64,000 bases of DNA, from the NCBI RefSeq assembly GCF_904846185.1, contig NZ_CAJGZQ010000007.1, forward strand, positions 62,001 to 126,000. Reading direction: 5' to 3'. The notes under the pieces are model-generated. The model was given only the letters and a program-made list of their open reading frames with translations, was not told the DNA's origin and did no database searches. The stretch comes from Psychrobacter immobilis (lineage in GTDB: Bacteria > Pseudomonadota > Gammaproteobacteria > Pseudomonadales > Moraxellaceae). Each line of letters opens with the position of its first letter. Position 1 is the stretch's first letter. The position numbers were made by a program, and so were the translations under genes. Positions 8,392-17,070 of the stretch are shown piece after piece.

Positions 8392-9096
8392 ATGCGTCTA
8401 GATAAATTTTTGAGTAAAGCCACTGAGCTATCGCGTAAAGAATCCAAAAAAATTCTGCACGCTGGTGAAGTGACGGTAAATGATCAGGTCATCAAAGACC
8501 CAGGCGTCCATGTCGATGTGGTCAATGACGATGTGATTTGGGCAGGCGAGCCATTATCGGTCGCTGCGGGCAGCCGTTATATTCTATTACATAAGCCTGA
8601 AGGCTTTGAATGTACGCTGAAAGTGAAAGAGCATCCAATCGTCACTGAGCTGATTGCGGTGCCAGAGCTTGGCAGCTTGCGCATTGCAGGGCGTCTCGAT
8701 GTTGATACGACCGGCGCATTACTGATGAGTGATGATGGTAAATGGTTGCACCGTGTCACCAGCCCTAAGCACGAACATGCCAAAATTTATGAGCTGACTT
8801 TAGCAGATGCGATGGATGAAGCGGCGCAAGCCAATGCCGTCAAAGAAGTCGCTGAGGGCATCCTTTTAGAAGGCGACCACGAAGAAACAAAACCTGCTGT
8901 TCTCGAATTCATTGATGAGACGCATGCACGTTTGACGCTTGAGCAAGGTAAATATCATCAAGTAAAACGGATGATGGGTTACTTTGGCAATCGAGTGGTT
9001 GAGCTGCATCGCGCTAGTGTCGGTCATATTACTTTGGAAGGATTAGAGAAAGGCGATAGTCGCTTTTTAACACCTGAAGAAGTGGCTAAGTTCTAA
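8392..9096 (+). CDS. rsuA: 16S rRNA pseudouridine(516) synthase
   Basis: A 234-residue RsuA, close to the 231 residues of E. coli. It isomerises uridine 516 of 16S rRNA. The N-terminal S4 RNA-binding domain (MRLDKFLSKATELSRKESKK...) is followed by the catalytic domain with GRLDVDTTGALLMSDDG (100-116), in which Asp103 is the expected nucleophile. The C-terminal GKYHQVKRMMGYFGN is the family's RNA-contact motif. AGG precedes the ATG by 6-8 bases. It is followed by an intrinsic terminator, so it is likely monocistronic. Confidence 0.95.
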   Translation: MRLDKFLSKATELSRKESKKILHAGEVTVNDQVIKDPGVHVDVVNDDVIWAGEPLSVAAGSRYILLHKPEGFECTLKVKEHPIVTELIAVPELGSLRIAGRLDVDTTGALLMSDDGKWLHRVTSPKHEHAKIYELTLADAMDEAAQANAVKEVAEGILLEGDHEETKPAVLEFIDETHARLTLEQGKYHQVKRMMGYFGNRVVELHRASVGHITLEGLEKGDSRFLTPEEVAKF

Positions 9097-9140
9097 GTTC
9101 TTCATCTTGAAATGAACTCGCAAGCACATCTTTACAATCA

Positions 9141-9169
9141 GCAGCCACTTCACGTGTGCTGCTTTTTTT
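9141..9169 (+). terminator. Intrinsic terminator after rsuA
   Basis: GCAGC at 9141-9145 pairs with GCTGC at 9158-9162, with a CAC/GTG inner extension, and is followed by seven T residues at 9163-9169. Confidence 0.8.
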
Positions 9170-9232
9170 GACCGTAGTTTTTGACCGTAGTTTTTGACCA
9201 TGGTTTTTAACTATAATTTTTATCTATCACTT
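9168..9232. repeat. Decaying 13-bp tandem repeat
   Basis: Units start at 9168, 9181, 9194, 9207 and 9220, each exactly 13 bases apart. The first two are identical (TTGACCGTAGTTT), the third is TTGACCATGGTTT, then TTAACTATAATTT and TTATCTATCACTT. Divergence grows with distance from the rsuA terminator. Confidence 0.8.
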
Positions 9233-9392
9233 TTACCCTGTTATGTCTCGCGTGCACACTGTGTTGCCTATCTCTTAAAGCTCAGTAGCAGTTTTGCAAA
9301 ATTGAGCTGTTAAACCTTTGCAAAAGTATTCCTTGTGCTAAAGTCTGCCTATCTTTTTTAATCTATTTTTTTACATAATATCGTTATCTTTA

Positions 9393-9552
9393 TTAAAAGT
9401 AGCTATTGTTAAAAACCTATATTGTTAGAAGCGAGCATTATTAGAAACAGCTATTCTTAAGATTGAGTGTTGTTAAAATTAAAGGTTATTAAAAATCGTT
9501 GTTACTGAAACGCGCTGTTATTAAAAGCTGTTTTTGTTGAAACCAGATAGGA
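9393..9552. repeat. Ten-unit 16-bp tandem repeat upstream of the DsbC-type gene
   Basis: TTA or a near match recurs at 9393, 9409, 9425, 9441, 9457, 9473, 9489, 9505, 9521 and 9537, always exactly 16 bases apart. Most units begin TTAAAA or TTAGAA and end in TATTG or GTTA; a rough consensus is TTAAAANCNNGNTATT. The last unit supplies the AGGA ribosome-binding motif at 9549-9552 for the GTG start at 9561. The strict register over 160 bases excludes chance AT-richness. Confidence 0.85.
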
Positions 9553-9560
9553 CTGTCTCT

Positions 9561-10625
9561 GTGAAATCATCTCTATTAAAATCTGCCAGTTTAATTGGCG
9601 CCATGTTATTGGCAACCACCGCTTGTGCCCAGTCTAGTGATACTGCCGCTACTAACCAAAAAGCGAGCCAGAGTACTCAAAATACAAAAGCCGCTGGCAC
9701 CGTTAGCAAGTCTGTTGACAGTCGCTTGCGCCAATTGCTCACTCAGGCAGGGATCAAAACACAAATCAGCTCTATTGTGCCGTCCAACTTACCCAATATG
9801 TATCAAGTCAATTTGGCGGGGCAGTTGCCTTTGCATATCACTGAAGATGGCAAATATGTCATTCAAGGCGAGCTACAAAAGAATCCAAGCAAGCGTGTAG
9901 TCACCAAGACGCCAGCGCGTAGCACCAATGCGCAGGCAGGCAAACCTGTCAGTGCGAGTGTCAAAGCTGATATATTGGCAAATATGGATGCGCTGAAAAA
10001 TATGAGTGCCAAAACGCCGTTCTTTTATACCGCAGTGCCAGGCGTGATTTGGGGTGCGACATTAGAAGGCGTGCCTTTTTTACTATCGGATGATGCACAA
10101 TATATTACTGATGGCGAGATTTCTGTCATCGAAAATGGTCAATTCATCGGACTCGATGAGCAGTTTGAAAAGCGTAAAAATCAGTCTGTGTTTGCGACTT
10201 TAGATGAAAGCCAGCTGATTAATTATCCAGCGACAGACCCTGAGAGAGCGGTTATTTATGTGGCCAATGATGTCAATTGTCCTTATTGCCGCCGCTTGCA
10301 TCAACAGCTACCAATGCTTAATGCCAAAGGTGTGACGGTCAAAACCATTGGTTATCCGATATACGAGCAGTCCCCTGAGCAAATGCGTGGGATTTGGTGC
10401 CAAAGTGATGAGGACAGCCGCCGTAAAGCTTTTGATAAAGCAATGTTGCAGGGTGAGATGACACCTGCACCAGCAAGTTGTAAAGCCGATCATGTGACGC
10501 CCAATCGTGAAAAAGCAGCAGGGCTTGCGGTGATGGCAACGCCTGCTATCTACCGTGAAGATGGCGTGTTGTTTCAAGCGAGCTTTGAGAGTCCAGAGTT
10601 TTTAGAATTTTTGGGTGTGCAGTAG
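9561..10625 (+). CDS. Periplasmic thiol:disulfide isomerase, DsbC type with enlarged N-terminus
   Basis: A 354-residue exported disulfide isomerase that would reshuffle wrong disulfides in periplasmic proteins. A signal peptide ends in LLATTACAQSS; the Cys could be lipidated but the lipobox is weak. The thioredoxin domain has DVNCPYCRRLH with Cys240-Cys243, a second Cys pair (WCQ... and APASCK) as in E. coli DsbC, and cis-Pro in ATPAIYREDG. It is about 120 residues longer than E. coli DsbC (236). The extra part looks like a repeated N-terminal dimerisation unit: PNMYQVNLAGQLPLHITEDGKYVIQG is echoed by PGVIWGATLEGVPFLLSDDAQYITDG. The GTG at 9561 is chosen because AGGA precedes it by 8 bases and the signal peptide starts there; an in-frame TTG at 9534 lies inside the tandem repeat. 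Confidence 0.85.
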   Translation: MKSSLLKSASLIGAMLLATTACAQSSDTAATNQKASQSTQNTKAAGTVSKSVDSRLRQLLTQAGIKTQISSIVPSNLPNMYQVNLAGQLPLHITEDGKYVIQGELQKNPSKRVVTKTPARSTNAQAGKPVSASVKADILANMDALKNMSAKTPFFYTAVPGVIWGATLEGVPFLLSDDAQYITDGEISVIENGQFIGLDEQFEKRKNQSVFATLDESQLINYPATDPERAVIYVANDVNCPYCRRLHQQLPMLNAKGVTVKTIGYPIYEQSPEQMRGIWCQSDEDSRRKAFDKAMLQGEMTPAPASCKADHVTPNREKAAGLAVMATPAIYREDGVLFQASFESPEFLEFLGVQ

Positions 10626-10693
10626 CTCACATAGATGTTTAATAAAGTTATGAATAAAAAATGTATTAAGAGATGATATTCCTTAATATTGAT

Positions 10694-10734
10694 AAAAAAA
10701 CCGCCACATAAGTAATCTATGTGGCGGTTTTTTT
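10694..10734. terminator. Bidirectional terminator between convergent genes
   Basis: Ten-base stem CCGCCACATA (10701-10710) and its complement (10718-10727), flanked by A-run on the left and T-run on the right. It serves the DsbC-type gene on plus and the DUF2939 gene on minus. Confidence 0.9.
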
Positions 10735-10763
10735 ATTACCTCTAACCGTTAGGGATAGCAAGT

Positions 10764-11417
10764 CTATTGTGGCAACACGATATCAACGATTTTCCAATCA
10801 ATTAAGCCGTTACGCTGCATCTCAATGGTGAGCGGATAACCTTTTACCTGACCGCTAATAGTGAAGCAATTAATACCACAATAGCCCAATGTTGGCTTGT
10901 CACTGTCCGACCCTTGCGCTACCTGTTGCTCCAGTTCAGCGGCTTGTTTTTCCATGATTTGCTGCATTTGGCTTTTGACCACTGCATCTACATCACCGCG
11001 CTGGATGATAAGATTTTGAATCAAATTTTTGAGATCGACTTGATTACTGGCGATTGCCCATGCAGCGGCCAGCTCTTTGGTCGCGGTATTGGCCTGACCT
11101 TGGGTATTGATGACTTTTTCGATATTTTGTGGCGTGATAGCACCATCCACCGCCTGCGTGATAAAACTATTAGCGGCTTGGGTTAATGCTTCGCCGCCCA
11201 ACTCAGCGACCAATGGATAATTGGCCATAGTCGCCGTAAACTGACTGGTGAGTTGGTTTTGGATACTAGGTCGCACTTGCTCATAGTCGATCGCTGCTGC
11301 GATGGTCGCGCCGTCTTTGGCATCGTAGGCATTTTTAAGCTGATAAGCGCTGTAATAGGGCGAGCCTGCATAGACAGCGACTGCAATGACGATTAATAAA
11401 ATAATCAGCTTTTTCAT
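10764..11417 (-). CDS. DUF2939 domain protein, membrane-anchored or exported
   Basis: A 217-residue protein beginning MKKLIILLIVIAVAVYAGSPYYSAYQLKNAYDAKDG. The hydrophobic N-terminal segment followed by SPYYSAYQLKNA is the DUF2939 signature; the rest lies in the periplasm. Function is unknown. The start at 11417 is preferred over the upstream ATG at 11558 because the signal-anchor begins here and AAGGG lies about 10 bases upstream; the upstream 47 residues look untranslated. Confidence 0.8.
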   Translation of the reverse strand: MKKLIILLIVIAVAVYAGSPYYSAYQLKNAYDAKDGATIAAAIDYEQVRPSIQNQLTSQFTATMANYPLVAELGGEALTQAANSFITQAVDGAITPQNIEKVINTQGQANTATKELAAAWAIASNQVDLKNLIQNLIIQRGDVDAVVKSQMQQIMEKQAAELEQQVAQGSDSDKPTLGYCGINCFTISGQVKGYPLTIEMQRNGLIDWKIVDIVLPQ

Positions 11418-11859
11418 AAAAATCAAACCCTTATCGCAAAACAAAAACGTAATGATGGGCAGATTTAATACTGGTGAGTATAAATCTAAAACCCCAAAAA
11501 TATAGCGATAAATATTAGCATGGCTGAGCCTTTTTAAGGTATGAAAACCTTTGTTCATTCCTTAATAAAACCTTTTTGTATGGCCAAGCGCACTATAGTG
11601 GATACTTTCCCTGCCTAAGCGCTTGATAAATCCCCATAGCATCTCCATAAATAGCGCAAACTTTTAATAATTGATTTGGCTAAGCAGCATCCCGCCGTAT
11701 TCGCTTGTAAGATTCATAGCAGTATCACCTCTTTTCTCTCACTATTTATGATGTTTCATGTGAAACCTTTGAGTGCCATAGTGAGTCGTATTAAGGTGGT
11801 GGTTGACTAGAACTACTGAATCGACTGTCCGGTGGACTGTAAAGACGATAGGAGAGCCC
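11418..11859. other. Intergenic region between DUF2939 gene and dnaJ
   Basis: Divergent intergenic stretch holding the promoters of both genes. Apart from the parS-like motif at 11752 and AGGAGA before dnaJ, no confident element was seen. Confidence 0.5.
11752..11767. promoter_or_regulatory. parS-like motif upstream of dnaJ
   Basis: TGTTTCATGTGAAACC differs from the parS consensus TGTTNCACGTGAAACA at one central base (C to T) and at the last base. The same 15 bases recur in the dnaJ terminator at 13041. Confidence 0.4.
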
Positions 11860-12987
11860 ATGAGTAAGCGCGATTTTTATGAAGTATTAGGTGTGAGCAA
11901 GACCGCTGAAAGCAAAGAAATTAAGCGAGCTTACCGCAAGCTGGCTATGAAATATCACCCTGACCGTAACTCTGATGATCCAGATGCTGAGGATAAATTC
12001 AAAGAAGCATCGATGGCTTACGAAGTACTAAGCAGCGAAGAGAAGCGCTCTGCTTACGATCGCATGGGTCATTCAGCCTTCGAAAATGGTATGGGTGGCG
12101 GCGGTGCAGGTGGTGGCAACTTCCAAGACATTTTCGGTGATATTTTCGGTAATTTTGGTGACATCTTCGGTCAGCAGCGTGGCGGCGGCGGTGGACGTTC
12201 GCGCCGTGGCTCAGATTTGCGCTATGTGATTGAGCTGACTTTAGAAGAAGCGGTACGTGGCTGTAAAAAAGAAATCAGTTTCACTGCGCCTGCGCCTTGT
12301 GACACGTGCGATGGTAAAGGGGCAAAAAATGCCTCTGATATCGTGACTTGTCAGACCTGTCATGGACAAGGTCAAGTGCGTATGCAGCAAGGATTTTTTG
12401 CCGTGCAGCAGGCTTGCCCACATTGCGGCGGCACTGGTAAGCAAATCAAAAATCCGTGCTCTGACTGTCATGGTAATGGCGTTAAAGACAAATCACGTAC
12501 GCTAGAAGTGTCTATCCCAGCGGGTGTTGATGATGGTGATCGCGTACGTTTAGCAGGCGAAGGTGAAGCGGGCGGCGCGGGCGTCCAAAACGGCGACTTA
12601 TACGTTGAAGTACGGGTAAAACCGCATAATGTCTTTACTCGTCAAGGCGCTGATCTATATATGGACGTACCCGTTAGCATCACCGATGCAGCACTGGGTA
12701 AAGAGGTCGAAATACCAACCCTAGATGGTAAAGTGAAAATCAAGGTTGCAGAGGGCACGCAAAGTGGTAAGTTGCTACGTGTACGCGGCAAAGGCGTGAC
12801 GCCAGTACGCACCACCATGAAAGGTGATTTGATTTGCCGTGTGGTTATCGAAACCCCAGTGAACTTAACTCGCGAGCAAAAAGACCTGTTGCGCCAGTTC
12901 CAAGATACGCTCGACGGTGATAGCAAGCATCAGCAGTCGCCACATAAGAAGTCATTCTTTAAAAAGATTGGTGACTTATTTGATTAA
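11860..12987 (+). CDS. dnaJ: Chaperone protein DnaJ
   Basis: A 375-residue type I Hsp40 that delivers unfolded proteins to DnaK and stimulates its ATPase. The J domain (residues 5-70) contains YHPDRN; a Gly/Phe-rich linker follows (about 78-115). The zinc-binding region has all four repeats [24 protein letters not shown] and CSDCHGNG, then the C-terminal substrate-binding beta domains. The ATG at 11860 follows AGGAGA; the frame's extension to 11803 lacks J-domain features. dnaK is not adjacent in this window. A strong terminator follows at once, so the gene appears monocistronic. Confidence 0.97.
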   Translation: MSKRDFYEVLGVSKTAESKEIKRAYRKLAMKYHPDRNSDDPDAEDKFKEASMAYEVLSSEEKRSAYDRMGHSAFENGMGGGGAGGGNFQDIFGDIFGNFGDIFGQQRGGGGGRSRRGSDLRYVIELTLEEAVRGCKKEISFTAPAPCDTCDGKGAKNASDIVTCQTCHGQGQVRMQQGFFAVQQACPHCGGTGKQIKNPCSDCHGNGVKDKSRTLEVSIPAGVDDGDRVRLAGEGEAGGAGVQNGDLYVEVRVKPHNVFTRQGADLYMDVPVSITDAALGKEVEIPTLDGKVKIKVAEGTQSGKLLRVRGKGVTPVRTTMKGDLICRVVIETPVNLTREQKDLLRQFQDTLDGDSKHQQSPHKKSFFKKIGDLFD

Positions 12988-13029
12988 CTGAGTTGTTTTA
13001 ATCACTCGTTTGGTTAAATGACTAGATAC

Positions 13030-13067
13030 AAAACCCCCAGTGTTTCATGTGAAACACTGGGGGTTTT
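13030..13067. terminator. dnaJ terminator with embedded parS-like motif
   Basis: A perfect 18-base inverted repeat (13030-13047 and 13050-13067) with only two central bases, A-run on the left and T-run on the right. The stem top, TGTTTCATGTGAAACA at 13041-13056, is one base away from consensus parS. Confidence 0.9.
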
Positions 13068-13169
13068 TATTGACGCTATAAAAAACCATTCAGGTGGTGA
13101 TATTTGCTAAACTTAGCATCATAACATTTAAAACCTTTCTTATTAATATAGAGCTTTTAGGGTAAAAAT

Positions 13170-14018
13170 ATGAGCCAACAGATAACAGCGCAAGAAAATA
13201 CAAATAAACAAGCCATCAAAGTCGGGGTTATTGGTGCTGGTGGTCGTATGGGGCGCATGCTAATAGAAGCGGTACAAGATAACTCGCAAACGGCATTAAA
13301 TGCCGCGATAGAACGTCAAGGCTCAAGCCTTGTTGGTGCGGATGCTGGCGAAGTCGCCGCTATCGGTCGCTTAGAGGTACAGATTGTCGATGATTTAAAA
13401 GTTGTCATTAATGACATCGATGTACTCATTGACTTTAGCTTGCCTGATGCTACTGAGCAAAATATGCAGATTTGTGCGGCAAACAATGTCGCGATGGTCA
13501 TTGGCACCACAGGATTCAATGAGCAGCAAGAGCAAGTGTTGGCAAAAGCCAGCGAGAAAATTGCGATTGTCTATGCTGGTAACTATTCAACAGGTGTTAA
13601 TCTGTCATTGAAATTGCTCAACATGGCAGCGAAGGCATTTGGTGAGGATGCCGATGTAGAAGTTATCGAGGCCCACCATAAGCATAAAATCGATGCGCCA
13701 TCAGGCACAGCATATATGATGGCAGAAGCCGTTGCAGAAGCTCGTGGACAGAACCTAAAAGATGTCGCTGTTTATGGCCGCGAAGGACAAACGGGCGAAC
13801 GCAAAGCAGGTACTATCGGTATTCATGCCATTCGCGGAGGTGAAATCATTGGCGATCATACCGTGATGTTTATTGCCGATGGTGAGGTGGTTGAAATTAC
13901 CCATCGTGCCCGCGCGCGTATGACGTTTGCCGCGGGTGCCGTACGTGCCGCGACTTGGGTTATCAAACAAGAAGTTGGGCAATATAATATGCAGGATGTG
14001 TTGGGTTTGAATGATTAG
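13170..14018 (+). CDS. dapB: 4-hydroxy-tetrahydrodipicolinate reductase
   Basis: A 282-residue cytoplasmic enzyme that reduces the dipicolinate precursor with NAD(P)H in the diaminopimelate/lysine pathway. The dinucleotide-binding VIGAGGRMGR (20-29), the GTTGF motif, the catalytic EAHHKHKIDAPSGTA with His-His-Lys and Lys, and GEIIGDHTVMF are all present. It is slightly longer than usual because of a Gln/Asn-rich N-terminal extension of about 15 residues. AGGG lies 7 bases before the ATG. The product feeds peptidoglycan synthesis, to which mpl in this window also contributes. Confidence 0.96.
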   Translation: MSQQITAQENTNKQAIKVGVIGAGGRMGRMLIEAVQDNSQTALNAAIERQGSSLVGADAGEVAAIGRLEVQIVDDLKVVINDIDVLIDFSLPDATEQNMQICAANNVAMVIGTTGFNEQQEQVLAKASEKIAIVYAGNYSTGVNLSLKLLNMAAKAFGEDADVEVIEAHHKHKIDAPSGTAYMMAEAVAEARGQNLKDVAVYGREGQTGERKAGTIGIHAIRGGEIIGDHTVMFIADGEVVEITHRARARMTFAAGAVRAATWVIKQEVGQYNMQDVLGLND

Positions 14019-14129
14019 TTTTTGAGCAAGTAAGGTTTGAGTGATTAGAGTTTATTGCTTGCCGTTTGCTGCTTTATGGTTGCTGAGGATAGCTTACTGA
14101 TAAAGTGGAATGACGGTTAGGAGTCAAGC

Positions 14130-15083
14130 ATGGATAAGTTTAGCAAGAATCTAATAGCGAGTTTTAGTCGCGCTGTAGCTGTTGTTAGGGGTGCCAGAAG
14201 TATCAAAGCTGCCAACAGCGTCAAGACACTCAAACCTAGAAAAAGTACGCTTTACGCTAGCCAAATAGCATTTGCCCTCAATTTGACGGTAGTGCCAATA
14301 GTCGCACAAGCAGCTACTTTTCAAACCTACGTCATTCATACCTATGGTGGTGATGCATTATTACCTGCTGTTCGTCAGCAACTGAATAATAGTCGTGACG
14401 GCGGTACGGTTACTACCTATCAAGACAAGTTAGTGTTGCATACGACAGCCGCTAACTATCAGGCGGTACAGCAGTTATTGACTCAGATTGACGGTCAGCC
14501 ACAGGCATTGACGGTCGCTGTGCGTGTTGGCAACAATAGCAGCGTCCAAGGTAATATTCAGCAAGGGCAGGTCATTATTAGCAATCATGGTATTCAAGGG
14601 TCAGGGATTATTCATCAGAGCAATAGCCAACAGCAAACAAATAATTTATACCAAGTACAAACCTTGTCAGGTAGTGCCGCCAGCATCAGTACAGGGACGC
14701 TTTATGCGCTGAATCAAACCTACGATGTAAATAGTTATACAAATTATAAAAGTCCCTCAGTACAGATTGTCATTCAGCAGCAAGTATTGCTACCAACGAC
14801 GCAAGGCATCACGGTTAAGCCAAGATTATTACCGACTGGTCAAGTCGAAGTAACCTTGTCACAAGTTGAAGAAAAACTCGCACGCTCCTATTCAACTTCT
14901 CAGAAAAATAGTAATCATGCCATTCAAGGTCAACGGCTAGACACGACCATTATTATCCCACGTGGTCAATGGGTAACTATCGGACAAATCTCTCAAAGTA
15001 GCCAAAATCAACGCGCAAGTTATGGTAGCAATCGTGCCATTGATAGCACTAAAAACACACCAATTTGGATAATGGTGCAGTAG
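14130..15083 (+). CDS. Small secretin-like periplasmic protein, function unknown
   Basis: A 317-residue exported protein. The N-terminus is long and basic, with the hydrophobic core near residues 45-60 and a probable cleavage after AQA. Residues 62-130 resemble a secretin N-domain (YGGDALLPAVRQQL, then KLVLHTTAANYQAVQQLLTQID). The C-terminal half resembles the start and end of a secretin beta-domain (GITVKPRLLPTGQVEVTLSQVE, then LDTTIIIPRGQWVTIGQI). A full secretin pore is normally much longer and carries outer-membrane insertion sequences that are absent. A Gln/Asn/Ser-rich middle (140-180) is low complexity. AGGAG precedes the ATG. It stands alone, not in a secretion cluster. A pilotin-like or scaffold role is only a guess. 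Confidence 0.65.
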   Translation: MDKFSKNLIASFSRAVAVVRGARSIKAANSVKTLKPRKSTLYASQIAFALNLTVVPIVAQAATFQTYVIHTYGGDALLPAVRQQLNNSRDGGTVTTYQDKLVLHTTAANYQAVQQLLTQIDGQPQALTVAVRVGNNSSVQGNIQQGQVIISNHGIQGSGIIHQSNSQQQTNNLYQVQTLSGSAASISTGTLYALNQTYDVNSYTNYKSPSVQIVIQQQVLLPTTQGITVKPRLLPTGQVEVTLSQVEEKLARSYSTSQKNSNHAIQGQRLDTTIIIPRGQWVTIGQISQSSQNQRASYGSNRAIDSTKNTPIWIMVQ

Positions 15084-15113
15084 CCTTGCATCGATTACTA
15101 TTATCTTTGATAT

Positions 15114-15153
15114 AAAAAAGCGCGATACTGTAATGAGCAGTATCGCGCTTTTT
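15114..15153. terminator. Bidirectional terminator
   Basis: Stem AAAAGCGCGATACTG / CAGTATCGCGCTTTT with a 7-base loop, between the convergent secretin-like and decarboxylase genes. Confidence 0.92.
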
Positions 15154-15175
15154 ATCGACAATAATTTATTGCAGA

Positions 15176-16357
15176 TTAGTCAACGTAGATCACTTCTAAT
15201 GGTGGAAAACCATTGAACTCAATAGATGAATACGAGTTAGTATACGCACCCGTGGTCAACCAAAAGATTTTATCACCAATCTCCAGCTCTTCTGGCAATT
15301 GATAGCCCGCTTCTTCATACATGATATCGGTCGAATCACAAGTAGGACCTGCCAGTACCACAGTGCCTTTGCTGGTTGACGTTTCCATCTTAGGCGTATA
15401 GACCGGATACTTGATGGCTTCACCCAAAGTCTCGATTAAGCCTTGGAATAAGCCCACATCGGTATAGACCCAACGCGTTAAATCCGTGTGCGACTTACGC
15501 GAGATAAGCACCACATCACTGACCAATACGCCCGATCCACCAACCAATGAACGACCTGGCTCAAGGATAATCTCAGGCATATCTTCTTCATTATAATCGT
15601 CTGTCAAATAACGAGTGATCTCTTCAGCGTAGACTTTTATAGGGTTTACTTCACTGATGTAGTTGGCTGGAAAGCCGCCACCCAAATTGATCATTTGTAG
15701 CTTAATATCTTCTTCGTTTTTCATCCAGTCAAACATGTATTTGACCTTGGCTAGTGCATCATCCCAAGCGGCAACGTCTTTTTGCTGACTACCAACGTGG
15801 AATGAGATTCCATAAGGCACTAGACCTAAATCACGAGCTTGAATCAACAGCTCAATCGCCATATTGGGATGACAACCAAACTTACGAGACAATGGCCATT
15901 CAGCGGTTTCAGAGCCTTGTACTAAGATACGCACAAAGATTTTTGAACCAGGGGCGTGCTTGGCAATATTTTTTAAATCCGCTTCTGAGTCGGTCGCATA
16001 TAAGTCAATACCTTTTTCAAAGGCATATTTGACGTGCTCCGCTTTTTTGATGGTATTGCCATAAGAGATACGCGATGGCTCAACGTCGCAGTCTAGTACG
16101 CGATCAAGCTCATAGATGGAGGCACAATCAAAGTTCGAACCAAGATCAGCAAGCAAGTTAATCACTTCAACAGCAGGACTGGCTTTCATTGCATAATGGA
16201 TTTTAGCATTGGGAAAAAACCCAACCATCTCATGATATTTGGTTTTGATACGGCTAAGGTCCACGACCAAAAATGGCGTCTCGCGACCTTCAGCAGCTTG
16301 AGTGAATTTCTGCCAGCCGGCAGGGTCAAAATATTGGTCAATTTTGATCATGGTCAT
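15176..16357 (-). CDS. Ornithine/lysine-type decarboxylase (alanine-racemase-fold PLP enzyme)
   Basis: A 393-residue group IV amino-acid decarboxylase. The PLP lysine is Lys58 in HYAMKAS; SFHVGSQQ, the phosphate-binding NLGGGFPA and EPGRSLVG follow, and the C-terminal GPTCDSTD supplies the catalytic Cys from the partner subunit. This fold makes putrescine from ornithine or cadaverine from lysine; the EEA-type specificity loop cannot be assigned reliably by eye, and a diaminopimelate or carboxynorspermidine activity is less likely. AAAGG lies 9 bases upstream of the first ATG. Monocistronic, with a strong terminator. Confidence 0.88.
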   Translation of the reverse strand: MTMIKIDQYFDPAGWQKFTQAAEGRETPFLVVDLSRIKTKYHEMVGFFPNAKIHYAMKASPAVEVINLLADLGSNFDCASIYELDRVLDCDVEPSRISYGNTIKKAEHVKYAFEKGIDLYATDSEADLKNIAKHAPGSKIFVRILVQGSETAEWPLSRKFGCHPNMAIELLIQARDLGLVPYGISFHVGSQQKDVAAWDDALAKVKYMFDWMKNEEDIKLQMINLGGGFPANYISEVNPIKVYAEEITRYLTDDYNEEDMPEIILEPGRSLVGGSGVLVSDVVLISRKSHTDLTRWVYTDVGLFQGLIETLGEAIKYPVYTPKMETSTSKGTVVLAGPTCDSTDIMYEEAGYQLPEELEIGDKIFWLTTGAYTNSYSSIEFNGFPPLEVIYVD

Positions 16358-16515
16358 GGTAGGAAACCTTTAATAAAGACAGTAGGTGTTAAAGAGTAAA
16401 TGCTCGCATCACGTTATTGTCATCTCACATTAGTGTCATCACGCATCTCACAGGTAATGAAACCTTGCGTCCATGCTGATTAAATGACGTAAAAATAGCT
16501 TAGATGATGAATGGA

Positions 16516-17070
16516 CTAAGAATGGCTAGGCTGCGGCTGTTTATCCGCCGTTTGTTCGCCTTGTTTTTCGCGTATTTTAACGATTTTACGCACTTTATCG
16601 CGAGCACGAGTTTGCTTGAGACGTGATAAATAATCGACGAATATAACCCCATTTAAATGATCCATTTCATGTTGGATGCATACCGCGAGTAAACCTTCGA
16701 CTTCTTCATCGATTTTTTGACCATTCTCATCTAAGGCTTCAATACGCACTTTGTTCGGGCGCTCAACACTATCATAGACCTCAGGTACAGACAAACAACC
16801 TTCTTCATAGGGCTGTTTCTCTTCTACCAGTGGTGTCACCTTTGGGTTGATAAAAACTCTAGGGCTATTTTTATCTTCAGACAGATCCATGACGATGAGC
16901 TGAATATGGCGATCCACTTGGCTTGCCGCCAAACCGATACCTTGTGCCTCATACATCGTCTCAATCATATCAGCGATTAAGGTTTTGATTTCAGCAGTCA
17001 CTTCCTTAACAGGCGTAGCAATAGTGCGCAGGCGCGGGTCTGGGTAATTTAAAATAGGGAGTAAAGCCAT
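16516..17070 (-). CDS. def: Peptide deformylase
   Basis: A 184-residue metallo-hydrolase that removes the formyl group from nascent proteins. All three motifs are present: [15 protein letters not shown] with the metal-ligand Cys, and the HEMDHLNG helix with two His ligands and the catalytic Glu. The C-terminus has a basic and then Gln/Pro-rich tail. The ATG at 17070 is chosen because GAGG lies 8 bases before it; an in-frame GTG three codons upstream overlaps that site. It is not beside fmt here. Confidence 0.96.
   Translation of the reverse strand: MALLPILNYPDPRLRTIATPVKEVTAEIKTLIADMIETMYEAQGIGLAASQVDRHIQLIVMDLSEDKNSPRVFINPKVTPLVEEKQPYEEGCLSVPEVYDSVERPNKVRIEALDENGQKIDEEVEGLLAVCIQHEMDHLNGVIFVDYLSRLKQTRARDKVRKIVKIREKQGEQTADKQPQPSHS

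Noticed and set aside
9534-9560. TTG start for the DsbC-type gene
   Set aside because: The nine extra codons lie in the 16-bp repeat and precede the signal peptide; the GTG at 9561 has a well-placed AGGA.
11803-11859. Upstream start for dnaJ
   Set aside because: The 19 extra residues have no J-domain similarity and the AGGAGA site directly serves the ATG at 11860.
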